Assembly: GCF_030450125.1 (NCBI RefSeq)
Contig: NZ_CP123923.1
Coordinates: 4,588,001-4,652,000 of the forward strand
Source: Streptomyces sp. WP-1
Lineage (GTDB): Bacteria; Actinomycetota; Actinomycetes; Streptomycetales; Streptomycetaceae
Reading direction: 5' to 3'
Length of the DNA stretch: 64,000 bases
Below, piece by piece: positions 1-8,301 of this stretch. A model generated the notes under the pieces. The model saw nothing but the letters and a program-made list of their open reading frames with translations, was not told the origin of the DNA and searched no databases. Position numbers and translations under genes: made by a program. Each line of letters begins with the position of its first letter. Position 1 is the stretch's first letter.

Positions 1-342
1 GGGGGTCTGCAACAGGCCGTGCACATAGTGGTTGGCGTAGGCGCTCAGCTCGACCGACTCGTCCTCCAGCTTCTTCAGATCCCGGACGCTCTTCGGGTAC
101 CGGGCCTTCTCCACGTCCTCCTTCGTCGCGGACAACTTCCCGCCCGCGCCGACCGCTTCGTCGGTCGCGTCCAGGAACTCGGGCTTGGGAGCTCGTCGTC
201 CGCGTTCCACGGACGAGACCATCTCCTCGCTGTACCCGATGAGCGCGCCCAACTCCCCTTGCCTCAGCCCGGCTGCCTCGCGCCACAGCTTGATCTGCCG
301 CCCGACCGTCTTGAGTACGGCCGCGGCCTCCTCATCCTCCAT
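1..342 (-). CDS. XRE-family regulator (WhiJ/Scr1 type), 3' end outside the window
   Basis: The first 114 codons of a DNA-binding regulator running off the left edge. The reading begins at an ATG at 342 preceded by GGAGGG, about 6 bases upstream. Residues 10-60 form a Cro/C1-type helix-turn-helix (VGRQIKLWREAAGLRQGELG, then IGYSEEMVSSVERGRR). The part at the edge (YANHYVHGLLQTP) is the start of the DUF5753/Scr1-like ligand domain that follows the HTH in the large Streptomyces WhiJ-like family. Such genes usually sit beside a small DUF397 gene; none lies upstream here, so any partner would be beyond the window. A second, complete member is at 9326. Confidence 0.85.
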   Translation of the reverse strand, partial: MEDEEAAAVLKTVGRQIKLWREAAGLRQGELGALIGYSEEMVSSVERGRRAPKPEFLDATDEAVGAGGKLSATKEDVEKARYPKSVRDLKKLEDESVELSAYANHYVHGLLQTP

Positions 343-768
343 GCTCACCCTCCGTGTGTCCCATGTCACGCCCAGGCTAGGGAGAGTCAGCAAGCCGGAT
401 GGCCGGATCGGAAGAAATCACCTTCGGGAGACCACCCCCCATCTGACCGGGACCTCGGGCTCCGCGATCCGGTGGGCAGGGAGGCGGCGGCCAGGGTTGC
501 CTTCGGGTGCGGCTCGTGCCGGGACGCGGTGGTCCATGACCCGGTGGGGCGCGATCCCAGAAGACCAAAGAACCGGGGAAAGAACCGAACCCGCCCCCAC
601 CGCCCCCGTCACTCACTCGGCGGAGTGAATATGCCGGACGAAACTGGCGCGGCGGGGCATTTGTGGTGCAGCGTCAGCGATGCCAACCCGTAGACATGCA
701 TCGGCCCTCGCCGGGACTGGCATCCCAATGCGAGGGCCTGATCACCAAGGAAGAACACAGGCTTCCCC
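343..768. other. Intergenic region without a convincing gene
   Basis: This 426-base stretch separates two divergent genes and should hold both promoters. Reading frames across it are arginine/proline-rich shadows with no family signature. The only structure I can point to is the inverted repeat at 703-738. Confidence 0.5.
703..738. promoter_or_regulatory. Inverted repeat in the leader of the HTH gene
   Basis: GGCCCTCGC at 703-711 is perfectly complementary to GCGAGGGCC at 730-738, with an 18-base loop. It ends 30 bases before the GTG of the gene at 769. It could be an operator or an RNA hairpin in the leader; the sequence does not decide. Confidence 0.4.
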
Positions 769-1617
769 GTGACTGACAAGCAGCGTAACGCGCCTTCGCG
801 CCCCACGCCCCGGCATTCGTCGGGCGTCACCCATGTGAACGAGCCGCATCACGACAACTTCACCGTCGTCGGCAATCACCTGGCCCAGCACCCGGAACTG
901 TCGCTGACGGCGATCGGCCTGGCCACGCACATCCAGTCGTTGCCCGAGGGCACCCCGATCGGCATCAAGGCGCTGGCGGCGAAGTTCCGCGAGGGCGAGA
1001 TCCGGATCGCGGCGGCGCTGCGGGAGCTGGAAGAACACGGATATCTCGCGCGTCCCAGGGAGCGTCTTCAATCGGGACAAGTGAGGACCCGGGCGATCTC
1101 GTACAACAAGCCCCGCAGCGCGCTGCGAGCGGCGGCGCCGCCCCTCGCCGAGCCCGAGGCCGACCCCGGGTCGGCGCCCGCGTCCGCGCCCCCGCCCACC
1201 CCCGCGGCCGTACCGGCGTCCGCACCCGGTCCGCCCCCGGCCCCGGATCGGCGCACGCCCGCGGTCGACCTCCTCGCAGGGCTGCGTGCCCACGACCCAC
1301 GGCTTCTGCTGGCGGAACGAGACGTGCACCGACTGGCTCCGGCCGTCACCGAGTGGCTGGAGCGTGGTGTGCCGCCGACGGCGGTCACCCACCTGCTGAC
1401 GTCCGGCCTGCCCCAGGACCCGATCAAACACCCGGCGGCCCTCCTCTCCCACCGCCTTGCCACCCAGCTCCCCCCGCACCTCCCCGCCCCACCCCCTCGC
1501 GCCGCCACGGCACCTCGTCCAACTCCCCTCCAGACCTGCGACGGCTGCGAACGTGCCTTCCGCGCACCCGAACCGGGCCGCTGCCGCGACTGCCGTACGT
1601 CCGTGGCGGTGGCATGA
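769..1617 (+). CDS. Helix-turn-helix protein with C-terminal zinc-ribbon-like tail
   Basis: A 282-residue protein. Residues 25-105 look like a winged HTH of the kind recurrent in Streptomyces accessory regions (NHLAQHPELSLTAIGLATHI, then an IKALAAKFREG-type recognition segment). A Pro/Ala-rich linker (about 120-160) follows, then a second helical part. The C-terminus carries paired cysteines (CDGC and CRDC, residues 262-278) that could bind zinc. The start used is GTG at 769; a GTG at about 835 is also possible, and neither has a strong ribosome site. Remnants of two or three small genes follow directly, so this may be the surviving member of an old operon. Function is unknown; DNA binding is inferred. 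Confidence 0.7.
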   Translation: MTDKQRNAPSRPTPRHSSGVTHVNEPHHDNFTVVGNHLAQHPELSLTAIGLATHIQSLPEGTPIGIKALAAKFREGEIRIAAALRELEEHGYLARPRERLQSGQVRTRAISYNKPRSALRAAAPPLAEPEADPGSAPASAPPPTPAAVPASAPGPPPAPDRRTPAVDLLAGLRAHDPRLLLAERDVHRLAPAVTEWLERGVPPTAVTHLLTSGLPQDPIKHPAALLSHRLATQLPPHLPAPPPRAATAPRPTPLQTCDGCERAFRAPEPGRCRDCRTSVAVA

Positions 1618-1660
1618 GGGCGGGAGCGGAACCGACGACGAGCGCCGGGTCACCGTCGTA

Positions 1661-1848
1661 CTGTCGGCTCCGCCGGTGCTGATCCCCATGCCCGAACTGA
1701 CCCCGGACGCGCTGCGGGCGGCGGTGGCGCGTATGGCCCCGAGCCGGCTCCCCGTGCCCACCCAGCACCTCTTCGAAGCCACGACCAACGCTCAGCAACC
1801 GAGATCCGGGCGATCCGCGATGCGGCCGAGGCGGAGGCCGGACGGTGA
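1661..1848 (+). pseudogene. Remnant of a small antitoxin-like gene
   Basis: An N-terminal piece in one frame (LIPMPELTPDALRAAVARMA, from 1661) loses similarity after about 40 codons. In the next frame, 1801-1848 reads EIRAIRDAAEAEAGR and stops, and that stop overlaps the following GTG as GTGA. An intact small helical protein would be longer, so the simplest reading is an internal deletion with a frame change. From memory, similar N-termini occur in Streptomyces upstream of RelE-like toxin genes; this was not checked. Confidence 0.5.
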
Positions 1849-1908
1849 CGGACTGGGCTTGGGACTACGACCCGAGCGCGGAGTACATCACCGGCGGGCC
1901 GCCTCCCG
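1845..1908 (+). pseudogene. N-terminal fragment of a RelE-like toxin gene
   Basis: A GTG at 1845 overlaps the stop of the preceding remnant, the usual coupled antitoxin-toxin arrangement. It begins VTDWAWDYDPSAEYITGGPP, which resembles the N-terminus of ParE/RelE-like proteins of Streptomyces. After about 20 codons the similarity ends and the frame runs into unrelated sequence, so no functional toxin can be made. Confidence 0.4.
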
Positions 1909-1992
1909 GGGCCGGACGGTGTCGATCCGCTCGAATTCGGGCTGGATCGCATTCTGGATGGTGTCGAAGCGGTCATCGGTGGACGTGAATGA
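1909..1992 (+). pseudogene. C-terminal scrap of a TetR-family regulator
   Basis: In a different frame from the toxin fragment, the sequence reads DPLEFGLDRILDGVEAVIG and ends at TGA 1990-1992. An FxFGLDRxLDGIE-like helix just before the stop is characteristic of the C-terminus of many TetR/AcrR proteins. No HTH-encoding part is present upstream, so this looks like the tail of a gene joined to the toxin fragment by a deletion. Confidence 0.4.
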
Positions 1993-2087
1993 CCCGTGAG
2001 GGTCGCCCCGGCCCACCGGGGGCCCTCTCCGCCGTCGATTAGAGTGCGGACCGTCGTGCGGGCGGACGGTGCCTGAGGAGGGTCTGG

Positions 2088-3200
2088 GTGGCGACGACGA
2101 CCGGTGCCGTCTGGGGCCGTGCCGAGCAGCAGGACTTTCGCAGCAGGGTGCGCGGCACCCTGCTGGGGGCCGCCGTGGGCGACGCGCTCGGCGGGCCCGT
2201 CGACACCCTCACCCTGGCGGAGATCCGCGCGGCCCACGGCCCCGAGGGGCTGCTCGACCTCACCGCCGGGCACGGGCGGCGCGGCACCATCACCCACCAC
2301 ACCCAGCTGACCCTGTTCAGCGTGGACGGGCTGATCCGCGCGCAGGTGCGCCGCGACACCGGCGCCTGGCACCCGCCGACCGATCTGCACCGCGCGTATC
2401 TGCGCTGGGCCGCCACCCAGCGGGACTGGGGGCCGGACGAGCGCCGCGCGGAGGACGGCTGGCTGGCCCGCGAGGAGTGGCTGTACGCCCGCCGGGAGCC
2501 GAGCAGGGCGCTGCTCATCGGGTTCGGCGACGAGAAGATGGGCACGCTGGACAAGCCCAAGAACCCGGGCGAACAGGGGCCGGAGGCGGTCGCACGCTCC
2601 GCGCCCTTCGGGCTGCTGGTCGGCTGGGAGCCCCAGCTCGTCGTGCAGCTCGCGGTGGAGTGCGCGGCGCAGACCCACGGCCACCCGGTCGGGTATCTGT
2701 CGGCGGGCGCGTTCGCCGTGATCGTGCACGGACTCGCCCGCGGCGAGAGCCTGGACGGCGCCGTGCGGCAGGCCCTCGCCCTGCTCGCCGTCCGCCCCGG
2801 CCACCAGCCGGTCTCCGACGCCCTCCGGCACGCGCTCGGCGCGGTACGGCAGGGCATGCCGAGCCCCGCGCGGGTGGCGGAACTGACCGGCGACGGCATG
2901 GCCGACGGGCTGCTCGCGGCCGCCGTCTACTGCGCCCTGGTCGGCGAGGACGTACGGCACGGCCTGTGCCTCGCCGTCAACCAGGGCGGCCCCTCCGCCG
3001 CCGCCGGCACGCTCACCGGCGCCCTGCTGGGCGCCCTCCACGGCGAGACCGCCCTCCCCCCGGCCTGGCTCGCCGAACTGGAGGGCCGCCCCACCGTCCT
3101 CGAACTCGCCGACGACTTCGCCATGGAGATGACCCAGGGCCCCGCCCTGCACGGCCCGGCGGGCTCGGCACCGGGCTGGCTGGCCCGGTATCCGAGGTAG
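2088..3200 (+). CDS. ADP-ribosylglycohydrolase-family protein lacking metal ligands
   Basis: A 370-residue protein starting at GTG 2088 after GAGGAGGG. The fold signature of ADP-ribosyl-hydrolases (DraG/ARH family) is clear: GDALGG at 31-36, a helix ending TLFSVDGLIRA at 75-85, and a C-terminal GALLGALHG segment near 311. These enzymes remove ADP-ribose using two Mg ions held by a TDDT motif and a C-terminal GDxDT motif. Here the first reads T-H-H-T (69-72) and the second GGPSAAAG (300-307), so the aspartates of both sites are gone. A catalytically dead or repurposed homologue is inferred. It stands alone; the convergent gene at 3217 begins 16 bases after its stop. Confidence 0.85.
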   Translation: MATTTGAVWGRAEQQDFRSRVRGTLLGAAVGDALGGPVDTLTLAEIRAAHGPEGLLDLTAGHGRRGTITHHTQLTLFSVDGLIRAQVRRDTGAWHPPTDLHRAYLRWAATQRDWGPDERRAEDGWLAREEWLYARREPSRALLIGFGDEKMGTLDKPKNPGEQGPEAVARSAPFGLLVGWEPQLVVQLAVECAAQTHGHPVGYLSAGAFAVIVHGLARGESLDGAVRQALALLAVRPGHQPVSDALRHALGAVRQGMPSPARVAELTGDGMADGLLAAAVYCALVGEDVRHGLCLAVNQGGPSAAAGTLTGALLGALHGETALPPAWLAELEGRPTVLELADDFAMEMTQGPALHGPAGSAPGWLARYPR

Positions 3201-3216
3201 GGCCTGGGGCAGGGGC

Positions 3217-5097
3217 CTACTTCAGGGCGTCGGGACACGGTGTGCCCCGGGGCAGCTGGTACGGGGCGGCCAGCCGGTACGTGCCCGCGCGCGGCGCGAC
3301 CAGCATCGTCCACTTGTCGCCGTTCGCGTCCTGCGGGGTCTCCATGAGGCACCCGTTGACGTTGCGGTACTTCTTCTCCGTGCCCGGCGGCGAGGGGATC
3401 ACCTGCGGGCCCTTCAGGCTCTTGCCGTGGGCGTCGACCACGCTGAGCCAGGGGGAGTAGGGGATCCGGATCAGGATGCGGCCGGCCCTGCGCACGTCCA
3501 GGGTCATCTCGCCCTGCTCGGCACGGTCCACCCGCGCGTTCGGCTCGGCCAGCGGCGTCGGGTCGGTCACCCGGAACAGCTGCCAGTTGGCGTCGCCCCA
3601 GATCTGCGTGAGGTACGGCATCCCGCGTCGCAGCAGCTGCCGCTCGCGCTCGCCGCCGTCCCCGTCCGGGTTGTCCTTGGGCAGCACCACGAAGTGCACG
3701 GCCCACCGCTGGAGCCACTCGTGGTAGTTCGCCGAGTTGAGCGTGTCGTCGTAGAAGAGCGGGTTGCGCTCCATGTCGGCCTGCCGGTTCCAGCCCCGCG
3801 CCAGGTTGACGTACGGCGCGAGCGCGGACGCCTCGCGGTGCGAACGCGCCGGTACGACCTCCACCCGCCCCCGCTCCGCGCCGACCTTCTGCAACTGGTT
3901 GACCAGCGGCGCCAGCTCGTGCGCCCAGGACGCGGTCGGGGTCGTGTGCACGATGTCGTCGACCGACTTGTAGCCGATCCACCCGACGAACCCGAGGAAC
4001 GCCACCACCGTCGCGTACCACTTCCGCGACCTCGGCACGGTGAACGGCAGCGCCGCGATCAGCGTCGCGCCCGCGAACAGCATCGGCAGCCGCGAGATGT
4101 TCGAACCGATCTGCGAGCTGACCACCCACACCGCCACCACCATGGCGCTGTAGACGGCCGCCGTCAGCCGGACCGTGATCCACTCCTTCGGCACCAGGAA
4201 CAGGCAGAGCAGGCCGTACACCAGCGGCAGGCTCACCGAGCCGACCGTCATCGGCTGCGTGCCGGAGAAGGGGAAGAGGAAGTACGACGCGGCCACCACC
4301 GCCGCCGGTGCCAGCCCGAGCGCCCACGCGCCCGGCCGTCGCTTCTGCAGGAACAGCGCGACCGCGACCAGCCCGACGAACAGCCCGGAGACCGGCGAGG
4401 CCATGGTGGAGAGCCCGGCCAGCGGAGCCGCCACCGCCGCCTTCGCCCACCGTCTGTGCCGCCAGCGGTACGGCCAGCAGAACACCGCCGCGACCGCGCC
4501 GAGCGCGAACATCGTGCCCAGCCCGAAGGTCACCCGGCCCGACATCGCGTTGCACAGCAGCGCGAAGACCCCGGCCATCGAGGCCCACAGGGGGTTCCGC
4601 ACGGCCCGGCTGCGGATGAGGATCAGCGTCAGCAGGCCCGCCGAGACGGTCCCGGCGATCATCATCGTCGTACGGACGCCGAGCACGGCCATCAGGTACG
4701 GCGACACCACGCTGTACGACACCGGGTGCATGCCCCCGTACCAGGCGAGGTTGTACGCCGAGTCCGGGTGCCGGCCGACGAACTCCGCCCAGGCGTCCTG
4801 CGCCGCGAGATCGCCGCCGCTGTTCGCGAACGTGAAGAACCAGATGATGTGCAGCACGCCCGCGAGCGCGGTGACCCACAGGACGGGGTGGCGCAGCATA
4901 CGGGCGCGGAGCGGTTCGAGGGGTGCGAGGAGGCGGGTGAGGCGGCGGCCGCCGGGTACGGTCGTACGACCGCTCGCGGGGACGCTCGTACGACCCTTCG
5001 CGCCGGTGTCCGCGTCAGGCGTGGACAGGCGTATTCGTGGGCCGTTTTCCGGGCCCGGTCCGGCGTCGTCGGCGCGTGTCGGCTCCGCAGTGGCCAC
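3217..5097 (-). CDS. Large integral membrane protein, possibly GT-C-like
   Basis: A 626-residue protein. The chosen start is GTG 5097, with GGAG 9 bases upstream; the frame stays open to 5229. After a polar N-terminus there are roughly ten hydrophobic segments (about residues 75-410), then a soluble C-terminal domain of about 200 residues that would face outside. The first outer loop contains GGDLAAQDAWAEF and WYGGMHPVSYS. Acidic residues in that loop are typical of GT-C glycosyltransferases using polyprenyl-phosphate sugars, so a wall-glycan role is possible but only inferred. Automated tools may call this MFS; I see no MFS signature between helices 2 and 3. Confidence 0.6.
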   Translation of the reverse strand: MATAEPTRADDAGPGPENGPRIRLSTPDADTGAKGRTSVPASGRTTVPGGRRLTRLLAPLEPLRARMLRHPVLWVTALAGVLHIIWFFTFANSGGDLAAQDAWAEFVGRHPDSAYNLAWYGGMHPVSYSVVSPYLMAVLGVRTTMMIAGTVSAGLLTLILIRSRAVRNPLWASMAGVFALLCNAMSGRVTFGLGTMFALGAVAAVFCWPYRWRHRRWAKAAVAAPLAGLSTMASPVSGLFVGLVAVALFLQKRRPGAWALGLAPAAVVAASYFLFPFSGTQPMTVGSVSLPLVYGLLCLFLVPKEWITVRLTAAVYSAMVVAVWVVSSQIGSNISRLPMLFAGATLIAALPFTVPRSRKWYATVVAFLGFVGWIGYKSVDDIVHTTPTASWAHELAPLVNQLQKVGAERGRVEVVPARSHREASALAPYVNLARGWNRQADMERNPLFYDDTLNSANYHEWLQRWAVHFVVLPKDNPDGDGGERERQLLRRGMPYLTQIWGDANWQLFRVTDPTPLAEPNARVDRAEQGEMTLDVRRAGRILIRIPYSPWLSVVDAHGKSLKGPQVIPSPPGTEKKYRNVNGCLMETPQDANGDKWTMLVAPRAGTYRLAAPYQLPRGTPCPDALK

Positions 5098-5225
5098 CTG
5101 AAGGCACTCCCCGTGTTCCCGTCTTCTGTTCTCGGCCGTTTTCTTCGGTGTCCCGGCCGCTTCTCGTCCAGTTCGCGGCCGTGTCCCGGGAACCGGCGAC
5201 CTGCCCCGATTCGTGACGCTAGCAC

Positions 5226-5270
5226 GCACCCCGCCACGGGGCTCCCGGGTGGGGCGCCGTGACGGGGTGC
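5226..5270. terminator. Hairpin between two minus-strand genes
   Basis: GCACCCCGCCACGG (5226-5239) pairs with CCGTGACGGGGTGC (5257-5270) with one mismatch. It lies downstream of the carboxypeptidase gene and upstream of the membrane protein gene, so it probably ends carboxypeptidase transcripts. Confidence 0.5.
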
Positions 5271-5291
5271 GCGGGGTGTGCGGGGCGGGCG

Positions 5292-8105
5292 TCAGCCGAT
5301 GCGGGTGAGCTTCGCGCCGAAGCCGGGCTCGGCCAGATCCCGCTGGAGGGCCACCGGGACCTTGATGGCGGCCGCGGTGCCGTCGCCCACCGTGAGGGTG
5401 CCGACCCGGGTGCCGGCCTTCGCGGTGTGCGGGACGGTGTCGGAGGCGAAGGACAGCTTGACCTTCAGGCCCGACCAGCCGGCCGCGGCGACGTCGCGGG
5501 TGACCACGATCGGGGTCCGGCCGCCGAGCTGGTCGTCCACGTAGCCGACCACGGTGCCCTTCTTCAGGACCTTCGCGGAGGTCAGCGCGTTCTCGGCGGC
5601 GAGCAGCGCGGTCTTGCTGACCGCGTTGACGGTGTCCAGGATCGACGGCTTGTGCTGGCCGAGGATCGCGCCGACGACGGTCACCGTCTGGCCGCCGACC
5701 TTCTTGCGGGCGGCGAACAGGAGGTTGCCGCCGGCCGCGGTGGTGCTGCCGGTCTTGATGCCGATGGCGCCGGTCCAGTAGGGAAGGTGGTTGTAGTTCT
5801 CGTGGTATTTGCCGGAGGGGTCGGTCCAGCTGGCGGCGCTGGTGATGGCGACCAGGGCAGGCATCTTGACGACCGCACGGCCGAGTTTCACCTGGTCCTG
5901 GGCGGTGGAGACAGTGGTCTCCTTCAGACCCGAGGGGTCGGTGTACGTCGTACCCGTCATGCCCAGCTGCTTGGCTGTGGCGTTCATCTTCTTGACGAAC
6001 GCCGCCTCGGAGCCCGCGTCCCAGCGTGCCAGCAGGCGGGCGATGTTGTTCGCCGACGGGATCATGATGGCCGACAGGGCCTGCTTCTCGGTGAGGTAGT
6101 CACCGGCCTTGACCGTGTTCAGCGTGGACTCGTCGTCGCTCTTGTCGTAGCCGCCCTCCTTCTCCGCCGTCGGGTCGACCTTGATCTTCTGGCCCTCCTG
6201 GCCCAGCTTGAACGGATGGTCGCGCAGGATGATGTACGCGGTCATCGTCTTGGCGACCGAGCCGATGGCGATGGGGGTCTGCTTGCCGAAGCTGTCCATC
6301 GTGCCGATGCCGTCGCCGTCCATCCAGCCCTGGCCCTCGTTCGGCCACGGCAGCTTCACCGGGCCGCCGGCGAAGGTGTAGCTGTCCTTCGCGGTCAGCG
6401 CGAGGGCGGGGGACGGGAGGGGGCGCAGAGTCTGTACGACCGCGAAGATGATCACCAGCAGCAGGACCAGCGGGGTCCAGATCTTGACCCGCCGCAGGGC
6501 CGTGCGGACCGGGGTCTCCGGGGGCGGCGGGGTGTTGGTCAGCTCCGCGAGGAGGTCGAGCGGGGGCTTGGGGGGCAGGGGCTGCTGGGTGGTGCGCTCG
6601 GGGCCGACCTGGGGGACGGCGGTGGTCTCGTCGGCGGGCGTGGCGGTGGACGCGGGCTTGGGCTTGGGCTTGTGCCGGACGTCGTCCTTGAGCGCGACGA
6701 ACTTGCTGGTGCGCTCGGCCTCGGACTCGGCCTGCTTCGTGCCCTCCTTGCCCTCCTTGCCCTCCGTGCCGACCTTGAGCATGGTCGTGGGCTGGTCGAC
6801 CTGGTCCTTGGGGCGTACGGCCTTGAAGATGGCGGTCGGCTGGTCCACGCGGGCGGCGGCGCCGGCGTCGGCCGGTGCCTCGGCTCCGCCGTCGGCCGTC
6901 TTCCCGCCCGCACCACTCGTGCGGCTCTCGTCGTCGGCCGCGGGTGGCCCCTCGGGGTCCTCCTCGCCGTCGGCGTCCGCGTGCCCGCCGTTCGCCTTCC
7001 CGGCCTCGGCTCCGCCGTCGGCGGCCTTCGCCGCGGCGCCGCGCTCGGCCTTGGCGTCGCTCTTGGAACCGGCATCGCTCTTGGAACCGGCGTCAGCCTT
7101 CGCGTCGGCGTCGGTGCCGTCCTTCGCGTCTGCGTCCGCCTTCGCACCCGTGTCGGCCGCGCGGTCGGCGCCTGCCGGAGCCTTCGCGCTCGCGTCGGCC
7201 TTGGCACCCGCGTCCGCGCCCGCGCCCGCCTTCTTCGCGTCCGCGTCGTCCGCCAGGGCCTCCGCCTCGGCGTCGGCCGTCTCGGCGGCGGCCTTGGCGC
7301 GGGTTGCGGCAGCAACGGCGGCATCGCCCGTCGAAGCCTTCGCGTCGGCACCGGCCTTCGCCTCGGCACCGGCCTTCTCCCCGGCACCGGTCTTCGCCTC
7401 GGAGTCGGCCTTCGCTTTCGCACCGGCTTCCGCACCCGCGTCGGCCTTCACGTCGGCGTCCGGCTTCGAGCCCTCGCCCTCCGCCTCGGCGTCGTCGGTG
7501 CCCGCCTTCGCGTCCCTGGGCGCGGCCTTCTCGCCTGCCGCAGCCTTCTGCCCGGAGTCGGCCTTCGCCTCGGCGTCCGCGTCACCCGCCGGAGCCTCGG
7601 ACCCGGTCTCGGCCTTGGCGTCAGCCTCGGCGTCACCCTTCGCACCGGAACCGGCGCCCGGCTCCGCGTCGTCGCCCTCGGTGGTCGTCTTCGCGTCCGC
7701 ACCGGAACCGGCGTCCGGGCCCGTGCCGCTCCCGGAGGCGCCGTCGCTTATCGCGCCCGTCGCGCCCGCCTCGGCCCCGGAACCCTCAGCGGCGTTCGCG
7801 GCAGCGTCCGTCGACGCCTCCGGCTCGTCCGCGTCCCGGACCCACGACGAGACCGCGTCGCGAAGGTCGGTGTCCTCCTCGGCGGCGCGCGTGCGGAACA
7901 CCTTCGTCGCGGTGTCCGTGCCGCCGTTCGAGGAATCCTTTTGCCCCGCACCCGCACCGGCACCGGAACCCGCACTCCCGCCGGACCCGCCCCGGGCCAC
8001 CGCGAGGCGGGGATCACGGGCCTCGGGAACCGAATCCGCGTTCCCCGACGTCGCTCCTGCCGACGACTCGCGCTGCTTCGACCTGTCGGGGGACTCGCCC
8101 GCCAC
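5292..8105 (-). CDS. D-alanyl-D-alanine carboxypeptidase with long low-complexity N-terminus
   Basis: A 937-residue penicillin-binding protein (peptidase S11) that trims the terminal D-Ala of peptidoglycan stem peptides. The start is GTG 8105, six bases after GGAGGAGG. Residues 1 to about 470 are dominated by Ala, Asp, Lys, Glu and Gly in imperfect short repeats. One membrane span (VLLLVIIFAVVQ) lies near residue 560. The outside domain carries the active-site set: S-V-A-K with nucleophile Ser (IGSVAKTMTAY), S-A-N (IPSANNIARL) and K-T-G (GIKTGSTTA). Ordinary family members have about 400 residues, so more than half of this chain is extra and cytoplasmic by topology. Confidence 0.93.
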   Translation of the reverse strand: MAGESPDRSKQRESSAGATSGNADSVPEARDPRLAVARGGSGGSAGSGAGAGAGQKDSSNGGTDTATKVFRTRAAEEDTDLRDAVSSWVRDADEPEASTDAAANAAEGSGAEAGATGAISDGASGSGTGPDAGSGADAKTTTEGDDAEPGAGSGAKGDAEADAKAETGSEAPAGDADAEAKADSGQKAAAGEKAAPRDAKAGTDDAEAEGEGSKPDADVKADAGAEAGAKAKADSEAKTGAGEKAGAEAKAGADAKASTGDAAVAAATRAKAAAETADAEAEALADDADAKKAGAGADAGAKADASAKAPAGADRAADTGAKADADAKDGTDADAKADAGSKSDAGSKSDAKAERGAAAKAADGGAEAGKANGGHADADGEEDPEGPPAADDESRTSGAGGKTADGGAEAPADAGAAARVDQPTAIFKAVRPKDQVDQPTTMLKVGTEGKEGKEGTKQAESEAERTSKFVALKDDVRHKPKPKPASTATPADETTAVPQVGPERTTQQPLPPKPPLDLLAELTNTPPPPETPVRTALRRVKIWTPLVLLLVIIFAVVQTLRPLPSPALALTAKDSYTFAGGPVKLPWPNEGQGWMDGDGIGTMDSFGKQTPIAIGSVAKTMTAYIILRDHPFKLGQEGQKIKVDPTAEKEGGYDKSDDESTLNTVKAGDYLTEKQALSAIMIPSANNIARLLARWDAGSEAAFVKKMNATAKQLGMTGTTYTDPSGLKETTVSTAQDQVKLGRAVVKMPALVAITSAASWTDPSGKYHENYNHLPYWTGAIGIKTGSTTAAGGNLLFAARKKVGGQTVTVVGAILGQHKPSILDTVNAVSKTALLAAENALTSAKVLKKGTVVGYVDDQLGGRTPIVVTRDVAAAGWSGLKVKLSFASDTVPHTAKAGTRVGTLTVGDGTAAAIKVPVALQRDLAEPGFGAKLTRIG
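6870..7960 (-). repeat. Ala/Asp/Lys/Glu-rich repeat tract in the carboxypeptidase gene
   Basis: About 1.1 kb of imperfect short codon repeats encoding strings such as DAKAEAGAKA on the minus strand. The runs of GCC/GTC and TTC on the plus strand reflect the same units. It has no membrane span and is probably a disordered or coiled cytoplasmic tail. Such tracts tend to vary in length between strains. Confidence 0.6.
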
Positions 8106-8301
8106 CGATGCCTCCTCCATGCGCCGCGCGCCCACGCGCGCGCCCTGTCCGAACCATGTACCAGTGTCCTGTGTGAGGGCCTGGCCCCTGCGGTAGACGA
8201 GAACGACATACCTACCGGTTCCCTCACGAACCGGTCACGCGCCCTCGACAGACCAATGTGAGAGGGGTCACCCTGTCATTCATCCACGCGGGGAGGCATG
8301 G

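Noticed and set aside
185..628. Open frames on both strands in the first intergenic region
   Set aside because: They are Arg/Pro/Ser-rich with no family signature and no clear ribosome site; typical shadows of high-GC DNA.
5259..8261. A 1000-codon plus-strand frame opposite the carboxypeptidase
   Set aside because: It is the antisense shadow of the Ala/Asp-rich repeat tract; the minus strand encodes an intact S11 peptidase with catalytic motifs.
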